Assembly (NCBI RefSeq): GCF_001902635.1
Contig: NZ_MJAO01000013.1
Coordinates: 95,798-159,797 of the forward strand
Reading direction: 5' to 3'
Length of the DNA: 64,000 nucleotides
DNA from: Serratia marcescens
Lineage (GTDB): Bacteria; Pseudomonadota; Gammaproteobacteria; Enterobacterales; Enterobacteriaceae
This document shows, in pieces, positions 10,187 to 18,479 of the stretch. The notes under the pieces were generated by a model, which ran no database searches, was not told the DNA's origin, and saw only the letters and a program-made list of their open reading frames with translations. The first letter of the stretch is position 1. Each line of letters begins with the position of its first letter. The translations under genes were made by a program, and so were the position numbers.

Positions 10187-10819
10187 ATGAACCTGTCGTT
10201 GCTGGCGGCGTATTTCGCCGCCATTTTCTTGCTGATCGCCACGCCGGGGCCGGTGGTGGTGATGGTGGCCAACACCGCAGCGCGCTTTGGCGCCCGGCGT
10301 GCGCTGTTGACCGCGCTGGGCAGCAACTGGGCCTCCTTGTTGCTGATCGGCATCGCCGCGTTGATCATCACCGGGCTGTTCGCCGTGGATATGCGCATGT
10401 TGCAGTGGATCAGCCTGTTGGGCTGCCTGTTTATCGCCCGCATGGCGATCGTCTCGCTATATGAGGATTTATCTTCCTATACATCGACCTTGAGCGCACC
10501 GCGCCCGGCGCCGCCGCAAAATCGCTCGGCGATCGTGAACGGCTTTCTGGTGGGGATCGCCAACCCCAAAGACATCATCTTCTTCGTCGCTTTTTTCCCG
10601 CAGTTTATCGCCGTCACTCCCTCGGTCGGCGCCAGCCTGACGCTGCTGACCGTGCTGTGGGTGTTGGCGGATTTTGCCATCTTGCTGGTTTATATCACCC
10701 TGCTGTCGGGAACGGCGCTGCAGCGTGCGCGGCGGGCGATTTCGATCCTGTCGGCGTTGCTGCTGTTGGTGGTGGCGGTGGTGGGGACGGGGTATTCATT
10801 GTGGGCGCTGTTTGGTTGA
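10187..10819 (+). CDS. LysE/RhtB-family amino-acid exporter
   Basis: An inner-membrane protein of 210 residues (215 if the GTG at 10172 is used). It has the LysE/RhtB hallmark in helix 1, IATPGPVVVMVANTA, and about six transmembrane segments. NGFLVGIANPKDIIFFVAFF in the middle is also typical. Such proteins export amino acids or related metabolites; the substrate cannot be read from sequence. Divergent from the LysR gene, probably its regulator. Neither possible start has a strong ribosome site. Confidence 0.85.
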   Translation: MNLSLLAAYFAAIFLLIATPGPVVVMVANTAARFGARRALLTALGSNWASLLLIGIAALIITGLFAVDMRMLQWISLLGCLFIARMAIVSLYEDLSSYTSTLSAPRPAPPQNRSAIVNGFLVGIANPKDIIFFVAFFPQFIAVTPSVGASLTLLTVLWVLADFAILLVYITLLSGTALQRARRAISILSALLLLVVAVVGTGYSLWALFG

Positions 10820-10828
10820 GCGCTGCAT

Positions 10829-10864
10829 AAAAAACGCCGGTCGGGGAACCGGAGCGGCGTTTTA
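10829..10864. terminator. Bidirectional terminator between lysE-type gene and mdfA
   Basis: AAAACGCC pairs with GGCGTTTT, with A-tracts on one side and T-tracts on the other, so it can end both convergent genes. Confidence 0.8.
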
Positions 10865-10873
10865 CCGTGGCGA

Positions 10874-12121
10874 TTAGGCTGCGTTGTTCGGCTGCGGCGT
10901 GGGGTCGCCGTTGCGGTGTTTGCCGAGGAACAGCGCTACCAGCGTCAGCCAACACAGGCCGCTGATGAGGTTGAACAGGTTGAACAGCCCGCTGCCGCCC
11001 CAGACGTAGGCGACCTTGGCCAGTTCGATGCCGACGGTGAACACCATCATGCTCAGCATGCCCATGGTGGCGGAGACGGTGCCTTTACTGACGTTGCTGG
11101 AGAACAGCGTCAGGCGATACAGCCCGGCGTTGGCCAGGCCGATGCCGAAGGCGTACAGGCTCAGGCCGGCGGTCATCCACAGGTAGGCGTGGCTGGAGAA
11201 CTGGGTCGCCAGCGCGGCGATCAGCAGCCCCAACAGCATTGGGCCTGCGCCCAGCTTGATCAAACGCTCCACGCTATTTTTGCCGGTCAGGCGCGCCAGC
11301 GTCAGGTTGCCGAGGATCAGCGCGCCGAACACCGGGATCTGCAGCAGGCCGTAATCCAGCGTCGACAGCGACTCGCCGCTGATCAGGATCACCGGCGACT
11401 GGGCGATCCAGGCCAGCAGCGGCAGGCTGGCGAAGCCGATCGCCAACGCGCCGCACAGGAAGCGGCGGTTGCCCAGCACCTGGCGGTAGTCGCGCCACAG
11501 GTTGGCGGCGGAAAACGCCTCGCCCTGCAGCGTGGCGGTTTCCGGCATGGCTTTCCACAGGCCGTAAAACGCGATGGCCGCCAGCGCGGCGAACAGCACG
11601 AACATGCTCTGCCACGGCGCGACGTGGATCAGCGCTGCGCCGGCCAGCGGCCCGAGCAGCGGGGCGATCAGCGCCACGTTGGCCATCAGCGCGGTGATTT
11701 TGATGCACACCGATTCTTCGAACGACTCCTGAATGGTGGCGTAACCCACCGCGCCGATAAAGCACAGGCCGATGCCCTGCAGGAAGCGCATGGCGATGAA
11801 CTGCTCAATGTTGGTGACCAGCAGGATCGCCAGGCAGGCGACGATAAAGAACGCCACCCCGGCCAGCATCACCGGGCGGCGGCCGCGGCGATCCGACAGC
11901 GGCCCGAGCAGCCACTGCAGGAAGATGCCGCCGGCCAGATAGGCGGTCATCGAGGTGGGCACCCACTCTTCGCCGGCGTTGAAATCCGCCACGACGGCCA
12001 GCATGCCTGGCTGGATCATATCGTTGCCGATATAAGTGGCGAATTCGAACAGCACCAGACAAAGAGGGAATAAAAGCGCCTGTCGGCCCAAACGTGCCGC
12101 AGGTGGTAATGTCGTTTTCAT
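10874..12121 (-). CDS. mdfA: Multidrug efflux MFS transporter MdfA
   Basis: A 415-residue, 12-helix proton antiporter that exports cationic and neutral drugs, including chloramphenicol. It is nearly collinear with E. coli MdfA (410): [12 protein letters not shown], then [16 protein letters not shown]. The membrane-embedded acidic residues Glu26 and Asp34, key for cation recognition in MdfA, are both present at the same positions. [17 protein letters not shown] is the MFS motif A. The start at 12121 matches the E. coli start; a frame extension of 42 residues upstream does not look like protein. Confidence 0.95.
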   Translation of the reverse strand: MKTTLPPAARLGRQALLFPLCLVLFEFATYIGNDMIQPGMLAVVADFNAGEEWVPTSMTAYLAGGIFLQWLLGPLSDRRGRRPVMLAGVAFFIVACLAILLVTNIEQFIAMRFLQGIGLCFIGAVGYATIQESFEESVCIKITALMANVALIAPLLGPLAGAALIHVAPWQSMFVLFAALAAIAFYGLWKAMPETATLQGEAFSAANLWRDYRQVLGNRRFLCGALAIGFASLPLLAWIAQSPVILISGESLSTLDYGLLQIPVFGALILGNLTLARLTGKNSVERLIKLGAGPMLLGLLIAALATQFSSHAYLWMTAGLSLYAFGIGLANAGLYRLTLFSSNVSKGTVSATMGMLSMMVFTVGIELAKVAYVWGGSGLFNLFNLISGLCWLTLVALFLGKHRNGDPTPQPNNAA

Positions 12122-12338
12122 ATTATTGTACTGATAGTAAAAGAGAAAAAGGAACTGCCAGGGCGGGAAGCGCAAACTGAGCGAGTTGTGGCGGCTATTT
12201 TGCCGCCAATTGTTCACCTTCGCAATCATAAGGTGTTGTTTCAGCACATTCTGATATTTCGCTTTTGGGTTGTCGCCGAACGCCGTGCCCGATAACCTCT
12301 TCTTAACATATCAATATGACACAAGATCGGGCGAGCGT

Positions 12339-13331
12339 TTGAGCGAGAAAATCGGCTGGATAGACAACCTGCGAGCGATGGCGTGCATGATGGTGGTGAT
12401 GATCCACGCCACCACCTATTACGTCACCAACGGCGCGGCGATAGGGCTGCACAACTGGGATATTGCCAACGTGCTGAACTCGCTGTCGCGCGTGTCGGTA
12501 CCGCTGTTCTTTATGATTTCCGGCTACCTGTTCTTCGGCGAAAAGAGCGCCGGCCGGCGGCATTTCACCCGCATCACCTGCTGCATTCTGTTCTACAGCG
12601 CCATCGCGCTGATCTATATCGCGGCCCTCACCAAGATCGGTTTTTGGCCGTCGCTGCGCGGCATCCTGCAAAAGCCGGTGTTCTACCACCTGTGGTTTTT
12701 CTACGCCATTGCGGTGATTTACCTGCTGTCGCCGCTGATTTGCGTCAAGCCGGTGTCGCGCCGCTACCTGGCCGCCGTGCTGGTGGTGTTGGCAGCGATC
12801 GCCAACCCGAATACCGACAAGCTGACCTTCGGCAACGTGCACCTGCTGCCGGTTAACCTGTATATCTACGGTGATACCTTCTACTACCTGCTGTATGCGC
12901 TGGCTGGCCGGGCGATTGGCATGATGGAGGCGCGCGGGCGTGCCGTGGGCTGGTTGGCGGCGTTGGGATTTGTGCTGTGCGTGGCGCTGATCGCACGCGG
13001 CACCAAACACCAGCTGTTTATCAACGGCAACTTCGCCGATACCTATTACCTCTACAGCGGCCCGCTGGTATTTATGGCGGCGGTGGCGCTGCTGGTGTGG
13101 GTGAAACACTGTCTGCCGCAGCCGATCGGCTGGCTGAGCGTGTTCTCCCGCCATTCGCTGGCGATCTACGGTTTTCACGCCCTTATCGTCAACGTGATGC
13201 GCAGCCGGCACCTGGATTTCACCGGCCACCCGCTGCTGGATATCTTCTGGGTGTTCGGCGTGGCGCTGGGGCTCAGCCTGCTGTTGTCTGTCGGCCTGCA
13301 GCGGTTGGATACCCGCCGGCTGGTGTCATAG
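12339..13331 (+). CDS. wecH: O-acetyltransferase WecH (YiaH)
   Basis: An acyltransferase-3 family membrane protein with about ten transmembrane segments. Strong similarity to E. coli WecH, which O-acetylates enterobacterial common antigen: WIDNLRAMACMMVVMIHATT, NVLNSLSRVSVPLFFMISGY, QKPVFYHLWFFYAIAVIYL and FSRHSLAIYGFHALIV. I chose the TTG at 12339 because it gives MSEKIGWIDNL, the same distance to WIDNL as in E. coli, and 330 residues against 331. Upstream in-frame TTG (12270) and GTG (12285) would add poorly supported residues. Divergent from mdfA; the last 6 bases overlap the convergent GlxA-type gene. Confidence 0.9.
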   Translation: MSEKIGWIDNLRAMACMMVVMIHATTYYVTNGAAIGLHNWDIANVLNSLSRVSVPLFFMISGYLFFGEKSAGRRHFTRITCCILFYSAIALIYIAALTKIGFWPSLRGILQKPVFYHLWFFYAIAVIYLLSPLICVKPVSRRYLAAVLVVLAAIANPNTDKLTFGNVHLLPVNLYIYGDTFYYLLYALAGRAIGMMEARGRAVGWLAALGFVLCVALIARGTKHQLFINGNFADTYYLYSGPLVFMAAVALLVWVKHCLPQPIGWLSVFSRHSLAIYGFHALIVNVMRSRHLDFTGHPLLDIFWVFGVALGLSLLLSVGLQRLDTRRLVS

Positions 13332-14249
13332 CGGCGAGCGCTGGCGCTGCTGGGCGCGGCGCAGCTGCCGCCCGGAAGAAAAGCCGGCCGCCAGCGCGGC
13401 CTTTTCCAACCCATATCCTTGCTGCAGGCGCTGTTGCGCCACCGCCAACCGCAGCTGCTCATGATATTCCCGCACGCTGATGCCGACGTGGCTGCGAAAC
13501 AGCCGCGCCAGGTGGCGGCTGCTGACGTGCGCTTTTTCCGCCACCTGCGGCACCGACCAGTCGGCCTCCGGCTCGGCGGCCATCACGTCCTGCGCGCGGT
13601 GCACCGCCGGGTGCAGGTGGTTGCGGTAGCGCAGCCAGGGCGACAGCTGCGGATCGTCCCCGGCGCGGCGGAAATAGACCACCATGTCGCGGGCGACGTC
13701 GCGCGCCCGGCCGGAGCCGCAGTGGCGGTGGACCAGGTGCAGCGCCAAATCGATGCCGGTGGTGATGCCCGCGCTGGTGTAGACGCCGCGGTCTTCGACG
13801 AAGATGCGGTTCTCTTTCACCTGCGCTGCCGGCGCCTGCAAGCGGATGCGTTCGATGACGTCGTGGTGGGTGGTGCACTGATAGCCGTCGAGCAGCCCGG
13901 CCTGCGCCGCCAGTAGCGCGCCGGAACAGATGCACACCAGGGTGATGCGCTGCCGCTGCAGATCCGGCCGTAGCGTCGCCAGCCAGCGGCGCGCTTGCTC
14001 GGCCTCTTCCCCGGCGAAGTAGCGCTGCGAATCGCCGACGCCCGGCAGCACCAGGATGGCGCCGTCTTCCAGGCGATCGGGCAGCGGCTGCAGGCCGCTC
14101 AACGTCATACCGATGGAGCAGACGACCTGCGGCACCGGGCTGAGGTAACGCAGGCTGAACGGCCCGGCGAGGCGCAGGGTTTCCGCCGGGCCGCTGACGT
14201 CCAGCGACAGCACGTTGGGCAGCAGCAGAAAATAGACGGCCTGCGACAT
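13326..14249 (-). CDS. GlxA-type AraC regulator (DJ-1/PfpI + HTH)
   Basis: A 307-residue two-domain regulator. Residues 1-190 form a DJ-1/PfpI amidotransferase-like domain, with a cysteine at the elbow in CICSGALLAAQAGLL. Residues about 205-300 form an AraC double HTH (VPQVAEKAHVSSRHLARLF, then ISVREYHEQLRLAVAQQRL and KAALAAGFSSGRQLRRAQ). Proteins of this type sense metabolites and activate nearby catabolic genes. It lies 2 bases downstream of the isochorismatase-like gene on the same strand, so the two probably form an operon. Confidence 0.9.
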   Translation of the reverse strand: MSQAVYFLLLPNVLSLDVSGPAETLRLAGPFSLRYLSPVPQVVCSIGMTLSGLQPLPDRLEDGAILVLPGVGDSQRYFAGEEAEQARRWLATLRPDLQRQRITLVCICSGALLAAQAGLLDGYQCTTHHDVIERIRLQAPAAQVKENRIFVEDRGVYTSAGITTGIDLALHLVHRHCGSGRARDVARDMVVYFRRAGDDPQLSPWLRYRNHLHPAVHRAQDVMAAEPEADWSVPQVAEKAHVSSRHLARLFRSHVGISVREYHEQLRLAVAQQRLQQGYGLEKAALAAGFSSGRQLRRAQQRQRSPL

Positions 14250-14251
14250 GA

Positions 14252-14803
14252 TTACTCCTGTGCGAGTTGCGCCAGCGCCTCATCCACGCTGGCGATGCGG
14301 GCGAAACGATCGGCCAGTACGGTTTCAGTATGCCGCTTCAGCTGCGCGGGGGTAAAGACTTCGCCGTCGGGATGGCGCATCGGGAAGGTTAACGTCGCCT
14401 CGGTGACGAAGGTCACCTGATAACCGAGATCGGACGCCACTCGGGTGGTGGTTTCGCAACACTGTTCGGTGCGGATGCCGGAGATGATCAGGTGGTTGAT
14501 ATCCCGTTCGCGCAGCCAGGCGTCGAGGCCGGATTCGGTCAGCGCATTGTGCACGTGCTTATGCACGGTGATATCCGCCTGGTGGGTGAGGAACGGCAGG
14601 CGCTGCACGTGGCCCGAAGCCAGCGAGAACGGCCCCTGCGGCGAAACGTGCAGCACGTCGACCAGCGCCGCGCCGCGTTGTTGGCAGCCCGCGATCAGGC
14701 GGGTCAGCGCCTGTTGAAACGCCGGCAGATCGTCCTCCTGCCAGAATGGACGGTGCTGGAATGATTGTTGGACATCGATGATCAATAACGCGCTCTGTGA
14801 CAT
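14252..14803 (-). CDS. Isochorismatase-like cysteine hydrolase
   Basis: A 183-residue protein of the isochorismatase-like hydrolase superfamily. The catalytic triad is visible: Asp in ALLIIDVQQSF, Lys in ITVHKHVHNAL and Cys in SGIRTEQCCETTTR. The cis-peptide region typical of the family precedes the cysteine. The substrate (an amide such as nicotinamide or a ureide) cannot be told. The start at 14803 places the first strand at residue 5, as is usual; a longer frame adds 22 unlikely residues. First gene of a likely operon with the GlxA-type regulator. Confidence 0.88.
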   Translation of the reverse strand: MSQSALLIIDVQQSFQHRPFWQEDDLPAFQQALTRLIAGCQQRGAALVDVLHVSPQGPFSLASGHVQRLPFLTHQADITVHKHVHNALTESGLDAWLRERDINHLIISGIRTEQCCETTTRVASDLGYQVTFVTEATLTFPMRHPDGEVFTPAQLKRHTETVLADRFARIASVDEALAQLAQE

Positions 14804-14903
14804 TTTCGGCCCTCCGCCAGTGTGTGTAGCGACCATCTTGCGCCGCACCTTACTCTGGCAGAAGGCCAAAAACGGCCATCATGATGACAGCAGCGGACCG
14901 GCG

Positions 14904-16292
14904 TCAGGCTTTGCTCACCTGACCGGCCACCAGACGGCCCTGATGGAAGGTGGCGCTGCGCGCCGGCAGGCGGGCGACCGCTTCGGCGGAACAGCTGGCG
15001 TTGACCAGCACGAACTCGGCGGCGTCGCCGGCTTTTGGCCAGGCGCGCTGGCCTTTATCGTCCAGCGGCAGCACGCCGCCGGTGGAGATGGCCATGGCGC
15101 GCGACAGGTGATACTCGTCGGAGCCGCGGTACAGCTGGGCGTACAGGTTGGCCTTTTCCAGAATGTCGCCGGTGCCGAACGGCGACCAGTGGTCGATCAC
15201 GCTGTCGGTGCCGGTCATCACGAACACCCCTTTCTCGCTGAGCTGCGGCAGCGGCATCATCAGGCCGCCGATCGGCACCGTGGAGGCGATGGTGATCTGC
15301 TGCGCCGCCAGCCGGGTGGCGGTTTCCGCCAGTTCACCCGGCGTCAGCGTGGTCAGGGCGAAGGCATGGCTGATGGTGACCTTGCCGCGCAGCGCCGGGT
15401 TTTTCTCCACGGTGGCGATCATGTAGTTGATGGCGGCGACCCCGGCCGGGCTGGTCTCATGCAGGTGGATATCTACGCCCTTGCCGGTATCGAGGGCGAT
15501 CTGGAACATGGCGTCCAGCGATTTTTCCATCGCGCCGTCGACGTTGGTCGGATCCAGCCCACCGACGTACTGCACGCCCATCTGCATCGCTTCGCGCATC
15601 AGCGCATCGACCTTGGAGTGCAGCAGGCCATGCTGCGGGAAGGCGACGATTTCACAGCTGAAATCCGCCCGGTGGTTTTCCAGCGCACGCTGCAGATGTT
15701 CCAGGCTTTTCAGGCCGCTGACCGGATCGATATTGCAGTGGCTGCGCGCCACGGTGCTGCCTTTGGATTGCAGCAGGGCGATCAGGTTTTCCGCCCGCTG
15801 CTGCGAGGTGGGCAGCAGTTTCGGGATCAGCGTCTGCTCCAGCGCGATCATGTCCATGATGGTTTTGCCCTGGCGCGGGCGCGGCGCCTGCCACGGGCCG
15901 CTGTAGAAGGTTTTATCCAGGTGGATGTGCATGTCGCGGAACGCCGGCAGCAGCAGCTGGCCCTGCGCTTTATAGCGGGGTAAGCCGGCGGGCAGGGTGG
16001 CGTTGGCGGCGTGAATGGCGGCGATCTTGCCGTCTTTGATCTCCAGTGTGTACAGCGCGGTGCGGGTGCCGATCACCGTTTCGCCGTCGTATTCAAAGCC
16101 GTCTTCCAGCCGCACCTCGCTCAGGCAGTAGTGGCGATCGGTCAGGGTCATCGGCGTTGGCGCGCACGGCTCGCCGCCCGGTGACGCGGCCTGCGCCATG
16201 CCGCCCGTCAGGCCGATCACCGCGCAGGCAGTGGTGAGTTTGCCGGTTTGGCTGAGGAAGGCTCTGCGGCCCGGTTGTTGAGGGTTTTCCAC
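14904..16292 (-). CDS. Tat-exported amidohydrolase (cytosine deaminase-like)
   Basis: A 462-residue metal-dependent amidohydrolase. A twin-arginine signal is visible (GRRAFLSQTG, hydrophobic stretch, AQA cleavage site), so the folded enzyme is exported to the periplasm. The catalytic domain has the metal motif MHIHLDK, then SHCNID, DIHLHET, TISHAFAL and a late GTDSVIDHW aspartate, the pattern of cytosine deaminase-like enzymes. The GTG at 16292 follows AAGGAACCGAAC and puts the twin arginines near the N-terminus, so it is preferred to the upstream ATG. The substrate is unknown. Periplasmic location is unusual for this subgroup. Confidence 0.85.
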   Translation of the reverse strand: MENPQQPGRRAFLSQTGKLTTACAVIGLTGGMAQAASPGGEPCAPTPMTLTDRHYCLSEVRLEDGFEYDGETVIGTRTALYTLEIKDGKIAAIHAANATLPAGLPRYKAQGQLLLPAFRDMHIHLDKTFYSGPWQAPRPRQGKTIMDMIALEQTLIPKLLPTSQQRAENLIALLQSKGSTVARSHCNIDPVSGLKSLEHLQRALENHRADFSCEIVAFPQHGLLHSKVDALMREAMQMGVQYVGGLDPTNVDGAMEKSLDAMFQIALDTGKGVDIHLHETSPAGVAAINYMIATVEKNPALRGKVTISHAFALTTLTPGELAETATRLAAQQITIASTVPIGGLMMPLPQLSEKGVFVMTGTDSVIDHWSPFGTGDILEKANLYAQLYRGSDEYHLSRAMAISTGGVLPLDDKGQRAWPKAGDAAEFVLVNASCSAEAVARLPARSATFHQGRLVAGQVSKA

Positions 16293-16445
16293 GTTCGGTT
16301 CCTTAATCCAGAGGTGAGGGGTGAAAACATCCCCCAATTTAGGAGAGGAACCGGCCGGTTGGCAGCGACATTTGCCACTGGTGACTATTCGATTTGGTAA
16401 TGATCGGCGTCCGCCGGCGGAATGGTGTTCTTGGCTTGCTCTTTC

Positions 16446-16483
16446 GTAGCCTTAATGGCTACATTTGTAGTCATTAAGGCTAC
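16446..16483. promoter_or_regulatory. Double-palindrome operator of the MNT/HEPN pair
   Basis: Two 17-base palindromes stand in tandem, separated by 4 bases: GTAGCCTTAATGGCTAC (16446-16462) and GTAGTCATTAAGGCTAC (16467-16483). The outer arms also form a perfect 12-base inverted repeat across the whole site. It ends 15 bases before the first gene start, as expected for autorepression by the N-terminal winged helix of that protein. Confidence 0.75.
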
Positions 16484-16498
16484 ATTGAGGTCAGCGTG

Positions 16499-17119
16499 AT
16501 GCACGATCCGATGCTCGAACTGCTGTTCAGCGAATACCGTAGAAAAGTGCTAAGCCTGCTGTTTATTGAAGCCGGGCAGGCGTTTCATGTGCGAGAAATT
16601 GCGCGGCGCACCGCAACTCAGGCCGGGACTTTACACAAAGAGTTGAGCAGGCTGGCTGAAGGCGGCATCTTGCTCAGGCAGCGGCAGGGCAACCAAATTT
16701 GCTATCAGGCTAACGCTGATTGCCTGATCTTTCCCGAGCTGGCGGCGATTTTCCGCAAGGCTTGCGGGCCGGTTGCGCGCTTACGGCAGGTACTGACTGG
16801 ATTTGGGGAAGACATCGAACGGGCTTTCATCTTTGGTTCCGTCGCCAGTGGCAAAGCGACGGCGGCCAGTGATATCGATGTTCTGATCGTCGGGAAACTG
16901 TCTTTTGCGGATGTGATTCAGGCGGTTTATCCGCTGCAGGAAACGCTGGGTCGGGAAATTAACCCCAAACTGTACTCGCCGGAAGAGTGGCGAGCGGCTT
17001 TAGCCGAGAACTCTGCGTTTATTCAGGACATTATGGATAAACCCCAACTCTGGATTGTGGGAGACAAGGATGACGCTGGACAATCTGGTCGGGCTGGGAC
17101 TGGAGGTGATAACGCCTGA
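16499..17119 (+). CDS. HTH-nucleotidyltransferase (MNT) antitoxin
   Basis: About 206 residues in two domains. Residues 1-90 form an ArsR/MarR-like winged helix (VREIARRTATQAGTLHKELS). Residues about 105-190 form a minimal nucleotidyltransferase with the motif FGSVASGKATAASDIDVL, i.e. GS at 113-114 and DxD at 125/127. In HEPN/MNT modules the MNT protein neutralises its HEPN partner, in studied cases by adenylylating it; the fused HTH would add DNA binding. The ATG at 16499 is 8 bases after GAGG; a GTG 3 bases earlier is possible. Its end overlaps the HEPN gene by 50 bases. Confidence 0.85.
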   Translation: MHDPMLELLFSEYRRKVLSLLFIEAGQAFHVREIARRTATQAGTLHKELSRLAEGGILLRQRQGNQICYQANADCLIFPELAAIFRKACGPVARLRQVLTGFGEDIERAFIFGSVASGKATAASDIDVLIVGKLSFADVIQAVYPLQETLGREINPKLYSPEEWRAALAENSAFIQDIMDKPQLWIVGDKDDAGQSGRAGTGGDNA

Positions 17120-17492
17120 CGCGGGGGCGATTAAAAAATTGCTGGCCGCCGCCGCTCGCAACCGACGCGATGCGGGTATCACTCAGCTCAGCAATGAGAG
17201 CCGTTTTGACACGGCATATAAGGCGGTCATGCAAATGGCTAATGCCGCTTTACAAGCCAAGGGATACCGCACACTGACCAGTAAACCCGGCCATCACCAG
17301 ATCATGATCCAATCGTTGCCGCGAGAGGCAATGATCTGCCTGGATGCATTGCGAAAGCAGCGCAACGTGGCGGATTACTCCGGCGACTTGGTGACGGACG
17401 CGGCGGTACAGGCTTGCCTTGAGCAGACAGAGGCGCTGTGGGGGCGGCTGATCGACTGGCTGCAGCGCGAATATCCGCAGATAGTGGCGTAA
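17070..17492 (+). CDS. HEPN-domain protein, probable toxin
   Basis: A 140-residue all-helical protein. LDALRKQRNVADYSGDLVTD carries the RNxADY variant of the HEPN RNase motif (an Arg-polar pair, with Tyr where other HEPN families have His). Upstream helices (ESRFDTAYKAVMQMANAAL) match HEPN proteins. Paired with the MNT gene, it is probably an RNase toxin held inactive by the partner. The ATG at 17070 has GGAG 6 bases upstream; an ATG 15 bases earlier is less well placed. The variant motif means RNase activity is not certain. Confidence 0.8.
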   Translation: MTLDNLVGLGLEVITPDAGAIKKLLAAAARNRRDAGITQLSNESRFDTAYKAVMQMANAALQAKGYRTLTSKPGHHQIMIQSLPREAMICLDALRKQRNVADYSGDLVTDAAVQACLEQTEALWGRLIDWLQREYPQIVA

Positions 17493-17498
17493 GCGGCC

Positions 17499-18353
17499 TC
17501 ACTTCAACCCGCAAAACACCGCCAGCCGTTGGGCCAGCGCCTGCGTGGCGGCGGGAACGCCATCGCGGTAATAGAGCGCCAGTTCGAAGCTGTCTATCGG
17601 CGGCAATCCTTCGGCCTCGCCCAGCACCCGATGCGCCGGCAAACGGCAGCCGGCCGGCAGCAGGGTGACGCCCAGCCCGGCGGCGGAGGCGGCGGTTAGC
17701 GCCGCCAGGCTGGCGCTGCTGTAGCCGATGCGCCAGCGTTTGCCGAGGTTGTCCAGCGCCTGGCACAGCTCGTCGCGGTACAGGCCGTTGAGCGGGAACA
17801 CCGCCAGCGGCACCGGCGATTGCTCGATGGCCGGGAAGGCCAGGCTGTCCAGCCACAGCAGCGGTTCCGGCCGCGCGGCGCGCGGCGGTTGCCGGCGGCG
17901 CTGCTTCACCAGGATCAGATCCAGCTCTTCACGCGCGTAGGCGCTGTGCAGATCGGCGCTCAGGCCGCTGGCGACGTCCAGCCGCAGGTGCGGGTGCTCG
18001 CGGCTGAAGTCGGCCAGCAGTTCGGTGGTGGGCACGGCGAAATCCTCCGGCATGCCGATCCGCAGCACGCCGTCGCGCCAGATGCCGGTCAGCGCGTCGT
18101 GGGCTTCTTCATTCAGCGCGATGATGCGGCGTGCGTAGCTCAACAGTTTCACGCCTTCTTCGGTCAGCAGTACCTGATGCGAGGAGCGCTCAAACAGCGG
18201 CTTGCCCAGCATCTCTTCCAGCCGGCGCACCTGCTGGCTGACGGTGGACTGCGACAAAAATACCCGCTCTGCGGCGCGGGTGAAGCTGTTGCTGTCGCAT
18301 ACGGCGACGAAGCTGAGCAGCAGCTGCGGATTGAACATCGGGTAGCGATTCAT
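17499..18353 (-). CDS. LysR-family transcriptional regulator
   Basis: A 284-residue LTTR with a clear N-terminal HTH (LLSFVAVCDSNSFTRAAERV, LSQSTVSQQVRRLEEMLG, LFERSSHQVLLTEEG) and an effector-binding domain. It ends just after the HEPN gene on the opposite strand and is divergent from the CynX/NimT-type transporter, which it probably controls from the 126-base shared region. The start could be 18353 or the ATG at 18338. Confidence 0.9.
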   Translation of the reverse strand: MNRYPMFNPQLLLSFVAVCDSNSFTRAAERVFLSQSTVSQQVRRLEEMLGKPLFERSSHQVLLTEEGVKLLSYARRIIALNEEAHDALTGIWRDGVLRIGMPEDFAVPTTELLADFSREHPHLRLDVASGLSADLHSAYAREELDLILVKQRRRQPPRAARPEPLLWLDSLAFPAIEQSPVPLAVFPLNGLYRDELCQALDNLGKRWRIGYSSASLAALTAASAAGLGVTLLPAGCRLPAHRVLGEAEGLPPIDSFELALYYRDGVPAATQALAQRLAVFCGLK

Positions 18354-18479
18354 TTTCCCACTGTTGGCTATTTTATTATTTAATTTCCCAATACTAGCGG
18401 TGTTGCCTACAGTAACGCAACGCTGCGGCGATCGCGCTGTGACACCGCCCCCTTCATTGTGCAGTACCAGGAATATACC

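Noticed and set aside
14778..15983. Plus-strand open frame of 401 codons over the amidohydrolase
   Set aside because: Shadow of the amidohydrolase gene; composition is not protein-like and no ribosome site.
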